Source: Methylomonas rhizoryzae
Lineage (GTDB): Bacteria > Pseudomonadota > Gammaproteobacteria > Methylococcales > Methylomonadaceae
Length of the DNA: 64,000 nt
Reading direction: 5' to 3'
NCBI RefSeq assembly: GCF_008632455.1
Contig: NZ_CP043929.1
Span: forward strand, 1,302,001-1,366,000
Part shown: in pieces, positions 61,505 to 64,000 of the stretch
Layout of the letters: each line of letters starts with the position of its first letter
Position numbering within the stretch: the first letter of the stretch is position 1
The notes under the pieces: model-generated
What the model was told of the DNA's origin: nothing
What the model saw: the letters and a program-made list of their open reading frames with translations, nothing else
The model's database searches: none
Position numbers and translations under genes: made by a program

Positions 61505-62302
61505 TTAAAAAAACAGCTCGCGCATTTTTTGCCCCGGCGACGGCGCGCGCATGAAGGCTTCGCCGACCAGAAAGGTGTAGATGCCGTTGTCCTGCATCAA
61601 TTTGACGTCGGCCGGGGTATGGATGCCGCTTTCGGTGACGATCAATTTATCGGCCGGTATGGTGTTTTTCAGATCCAGCGTGGTTTGCAGCGAGACCTCG
61701 AAGCTGCGCAGATTGCGGTTATTGATGCCGATCATGTGGGTGTTCAGCTTCAATGCCCGCTCGAGTTCTGCGGCATCGTGTACTTCGACCAACACATCCA
61801 GCCCTAAGCCGGTGGCGGTGTCGGCCAATTCCTTCAGCATCGCGTCATCCAATGCCGCAACGATCAGCAGCACGCAATCGGCGCCCAGCGCCCGCGATTC
61901 GTGGATCTGGTAAGGATCGATCATGAAATCCTTGCGAATTGCCGGCAGCGGGCATTTGTCGCGCACCATCTGCAGATTGGCTTCCGAACCCTGGAAGAAT
62001 TCCTTGTCGGTCAGCACAGACAAACAGGTCGCGCCGTTGAAAGCGTAATCGACCGCGATTTCGACCGGCTTGAAATCCTCCCGGATCACGCCCTGACTGG
62101 GCGAGGCCTTTTTGATTTCGGCGATGATCGCCGGTTTTTGCTGGTCGGCCTTGCTGCGCAAGGCTTGGTAAAAGCCGCGCGGGCCTTGCACGCTGCCGGC
62201 GATTTCCTGCAGCAACGCAATCGGCGTATTGCTCTTGCGGCGGGCGACTTCTTCGGTTTTTTTGGCGAGTATGGTTTTTAGGATGTCTGGTGTATCGGTC
62301 AT
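61505..62302 (-). CDS. trpC: Indole-3-glycerol-phosphate synthase
   Basis: This 265-residue enzyme converts CdRP to indole-3-glycerol phosphate in tryptophan synthesis. The motifs I-A-E-I-K-K-A-S-P-S-Q-G, L-S-V-L-T-D, I-R-K-D-F-M-I-D-P-Y-Q-I and I-G-I-N-N-R-N-L match TrpC, with catalytic Lys and Glu in place. It is a separate (not TrpF-fused) form. It lies after brnA on the same strand; trpD is about 0.6 kb upstream with the toxin-antitoxin pair between. Confidence 0.96.
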   Translation of the reverse strand: MTDTPDILKTILAKKTEEVARRKSNTPIALLQEIAGSVQGPRGFYQALRSKADQQKPAIIAEIKKASPSQGVIREDFKPVEIAVDYAFNGATCLSVLTDKEFFQGSEANLQMVRDKCPLPAIRKDFMIDPYQIHESRALGADCVLLIVAALDDAMLKELADTATGLGLDVLVEVHDAAELERALKLNTHMIGINNRNLRSFEVSLQTTLDLKNTIPADKLIVTESGIHTPADVKLMQDNGIYTFLVGEAFMRAPSPGQKMRELFF

Positions 62303-62334
62303 TGTGCTTGTCTTGTGTGTTTTGTGTTCGATGC

Positions 62335-62565
62335 CTAATCCTGGGCAATCTTTTCCAGTCGCTCAGCGAGCCAGACTTTGATAATCGATTGCCGAGTCAC
62401 GCCAAGTTTCCCGGCTTCGCGGTCCAGGGATTCGATCATCCAGGTTGGAAAATCGACATTGACCCGTTTTTGCTCTTGCAGTATCCGCTTCGCTTTTGAA
62501 ACGTCTATAGCGGCGGTAATATCGACATCGTCATCAAACTGTTGCTCGAAATCTTTAGCTTTCAT
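62335..62565 (-). CDS. brnA: BrnA-like antitoxin
   Basis: The protein has 76 residues from the ATG at 62565, with gaggag about 10 bases upstream; a TTG nine bases earlier is too close to it. The C-terminal part has the ribbon-helix-helix pattern (V-N-V-D-F-P-T-W-M-I-E-S-L-D-R, G-V-T-R-Q-S-I-I-K-V-W-L) of BrnA, which neutralises BrnT and represses the operon. It overlaps brnT by 11 bases and lies 32 bases before trpC. Confidence 0.88.
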   Translation of the reverse strand: MKAKDFEQQFDDDVDITAAIDVSKAKRILQEQKRVNVDFPTWMIESLDREAGKLGVTRQSIIKVWLAERLEKIAQD

Positions 62566-62818
62566 ACAGTGCAATCTCCTCAGTGCGCGAGCGGCGAACG
62601 GAAATCAGTCGGATATTTTTTGATCGATAGGTAATTACTGCAGACCAATGTTTGCCCTTAATCTTGCCCATGACCAAGTACCGTGGCTCGTCTTCCGTTT
62701 TGGCAGGAATTTCCAGTAATCTTGGGTCTTTCCATAAAGCCTGAGCATCTACAAAGTCAATGCCGTGTTTTAGAAGATTGGTCCGGTTTTTCGTTTCATC
62801 GAACTCGAAAGTTATCAT
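62555..62818 (-). CDS. brnT: BrnT-like ribonuclease toxin
   Basis: The protein has 87 residues. Family features are F-E-F-D-E-T-K-N-R-T-N-L-L-K-H-G-I-D-F, H-W-S-A-V-I-T-Y-R and I-R-L-I-S-V-R-R-S-R, the pattern of the BrnT fold (a RelE-like RNase of type II systems). An inverted repeat sits directly before the ATG (62819-62835), and no Shine-Dalgarno is visible. It is the first gene of the pair. Confidence 0.9.
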   Translation of the reverse strand: MITFEFDETKNRTNLLKHGIDFVDAQALWKDPRLLEIPAKTEDEPRYLVMGKIKGKHWSAVITYRSKNIRLISVRRSRTEEIALYES

Positions 62819-62835
62819 GGTATAAAAAATATACC
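62819..62835. promoter_or_regulatory. Inverted repeat before brnT, likely BrnA operator
   Basis: The arms ggtata and tatacc are perfect with a 5-base A-rich centre, touching the brnT start codon. The minus-strand reading includes tatatt, a fair -10 element. BrnA-type antitoxins repress their own operon, so this is the natural operator candidate. Confidence 0.55.
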
Positions 62836-62881
62836 GTTAAACAGCTAAAGGCAAATTGTCGATGGCTTGCCGACCTAAAGC

Positions 62882-63889
62882 TCAACCATAACCCACCAAC
62901 GCCTCAAACTTACCCAACGCACTCCCATCCGCCAAAACCTGATGCGCCAGGCGAATGCCGGCTTCCAGCGAATCGGTCAGGTCGGCGGCGTAGATTGCCG
63001 CGCCGGCGTTCAGAGCGACGATGTCGCGGGCCGGGCCGGGCTGGTTGTTCAGCACGGCGCGGACTATGCTCAGGCTATCCGCCGGGCAGGTAATCGCCAG
63101 GGTTTTCAGGTGGGCGCGGCGCAAGCCGAATTGCTCCGGCGTCAGCGTGTAGCTGTCGATCACGCCGTCTTTGAGTTCGGCCACGTCGGTCGGCGCGGCG
63201 ATGCTGATTTCGTCCAGGCCGTCCTGGGCGTGCACGACCAGCACGTGGCGACTGCCCAGGCGTTTCAACACTTCGGCCACCGGCAGCAGCCATTGTTTGT
63301 CGAACACGCCGATGAGCTGGTGCGGGGCATTGGCCGGATTGGACAGCGGGCCGATCAGGTTGAACAGCGTGCGCACCCCCATTTCCTTGCGGGCCTTAAC
63401 GGTGTGGCGCACCGCGCTGTGGTGTTTGGCGGCGAATAAAAAACCGACGCCGATGTCGGCTACGCATTGCGCCACTTGTTCGGCCGGCAGGTCCAGATTG
63501 ACCCCGGCCAGCTCCAGCAAGTCGGCGCTGCCGCAACAACTGGATACCGAACGGTTGCCGTGCTTGGCGACTTTGCCGCCGGCCGCCGCGACCACGAAAG
63601 CCGCGGTCGTCGAGATGTTGAAAGTGTTGGCGCCGTCGCCGCCGGTGCCGCAGGTATCGATGACGTGCTCGCCGCTGATCGGCACTTTATGCACCAATTC
63701 GCGCAACACGCCGACCGCCGCGGCGATTTCTTCCACCGTTTCGCCCTTGCAGCGCAAGGCGATCAAGAAAGCGGCGATTTGTGCATCGCTGAGTTCGCCG
63801 TTCATCATGGCCCGCATCGCGGTTTGCATTTGTGCGTCGCTTAAATCGCGGCGTTCCAGCAGTTGTTGCAAAATAGGTTGGATGAGCAT
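62882..63889 (-). CDS. trpD: Anthranilate phosphoribosyltransferase
   Basis: The protein has 335 residues from the ATG at 63889; the frame runs to 63988 but that lead is not conserved. Motifs are D-T-C-G-T-G-G-D-G-A-N-T-F-N-I-S-T-T (PRPP site), K-H-G-N-R-S-V-S-S and F-N-L-I-G-P-L-S-N-P. It makes phosphoribosyl-anthranilate in tryptophan synthesis. Downstream on the same strand are brnT-brnA and then trpC, normally its direct neighbour. Upstream is not trpG but the end of another gene. Confidence 0.96.
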   Translation of the reverse strand: MLIQPILQQLLERRDLSDAQMQTAMRAMMNGELSDAQIAAFLIALRCKGETVEEIAAAVGVLRELVHKVPISGEHVIDTCGTGGDGANTFNISTTAAFVVAAAGGKVAKHGNRSVSSCCGSADLLELAGVNLDLPAEQVAQCVADIGVGFLFAAKHHSAVRHTVKARKEMGVRTLFNLIGPLSNPANAPHQLIGVFDKQWLLPVAEVLKRLGSRHVLVVHAQDGLDEISIAAPTDVAELKDGVIDSYTLTPEQFGLRRAHLKTLAITCPADSLSIVRAVLNNQPGPARDIVALNAGAAIYAADLTDSLEAGIRLAHQVLADGSALGKFEALVGYG

Positions 63890-63920
63890 GTCGATCGAAC
63901 GTGGTGTTGCGGATGGGTTT

Positions 63921-64000
63921 TTATTGGCCGGCTTTGTGGTCGGCAAACACTTGGGTGTTGCCGGCGCTGTCGTAAGAAACGACTTCATAGTCGTCTTGTT
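63921..64000 (-). CDS. C-terminal end of an unidentified gene (cut by window)
   Basis: A minus-strand frame open to the window edge ends at 63921 (TAA). The last 25 residues contain Y-E-V-V-S-Y-D-S-A-G-N-T-Q-V-F-A-D-H-K-A-G-Q. It is too short to assign. It does not look like the end of TrpG. It lies 31 bases before the trpD start and may be in the same transcript. Confidence 0.4.
   Translation of the reverse strand, partial: QDDYEVVSYDSAGNTQVFADHKAGQ

Overview
The window looks like chromosomal DNA of a gammaproteobacterial methanotroph, probably Methylomonas or a close relative. This is inferred from a formaldehyde-activating-enzyme paralogue, a PEP-CTERM protein, a complete Flp/Tad pilus locus, Kup, a TonB system and two very large cyclic-di-GMP proteins. 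Gene order alone does not fix the species. I saw no rRNA, tRNA, CRISPR array, integrase or intact insertion sequence.

Region 1 (1-6.2 kb): the end of a secreted repeat protein with a dockerin-type calcium-binding tail, then a PEP-CTERM protein with a cohesin-like domain, a TauE/SafE permease, a TctDE-like two-component pair and L-serine dehydratase. Region 2 (6.2-18.6 kb): a decayed stretch with a 42-bp perfect palindrome and the remnant of a SNF2-type helicase that lost its Walker A loop. It is followed by a Bat-type aerotolerance cluster (DUF4381, batA, batB, batD) that is interrupted between batB and batD by an RND efflux operon of Bacteroidetes-like character.

Region 3 (18.6-31 kb): a Fae paralogue lacking the catalytic histidine, a fumarylacetoacetate-hydrolase-family enzyme, a Gly/His-rich lipoprotein, Kup, tonB-exbB-exbD behind a Fur-like box, a methyltransferase, a sterol-desaturase-family membrane enzyme and a GlxA-type regulator. 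Region 4 (28-42.3 kb, minus strand): flp-tadV-tadE-rcpC-rcpA-tadZ, a 367-bp gap, then tadA-tadB-tadC-tadD-DUF3613-tadG and a GGDEF/EAL gene coupled to the end. Many junctions overlap by ATGA, so the locus is likely made as one or two long transcripts that carry their own c-di-GMP enzyme.

Region 5 (42.6-51 kb): a chemoreceptor with a CXXCH haem-binding motif, an HDOD protein, an unexplained 0.9-kb stretch, a methyltransferase, the copA-cueR copper export pair, a second unexplained stretch and a secreted phage-tail-collar protein. Region 6 (51-64 kb): a DUF2339/DUF3999 membrane pair, the YlqF/RbgA ribosome GTPase, a membrane PDC sensor without an output domain, an NlpC/P60 lipoprotein, a 1111-residue GGDEF/EAL protein, and trpD-trpC with a brnT-brnA toxin-antitoxin pair inserted between them. 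The right edge cuts through the end of another minus-strand gene.

Recurring themes are envelope functions (pilus, efflux, TonB, PEP-CTERM) and signalling (c-di-GMP, chemotaxis, two-component). A dispersed REP-like palindrome family appears at four places.
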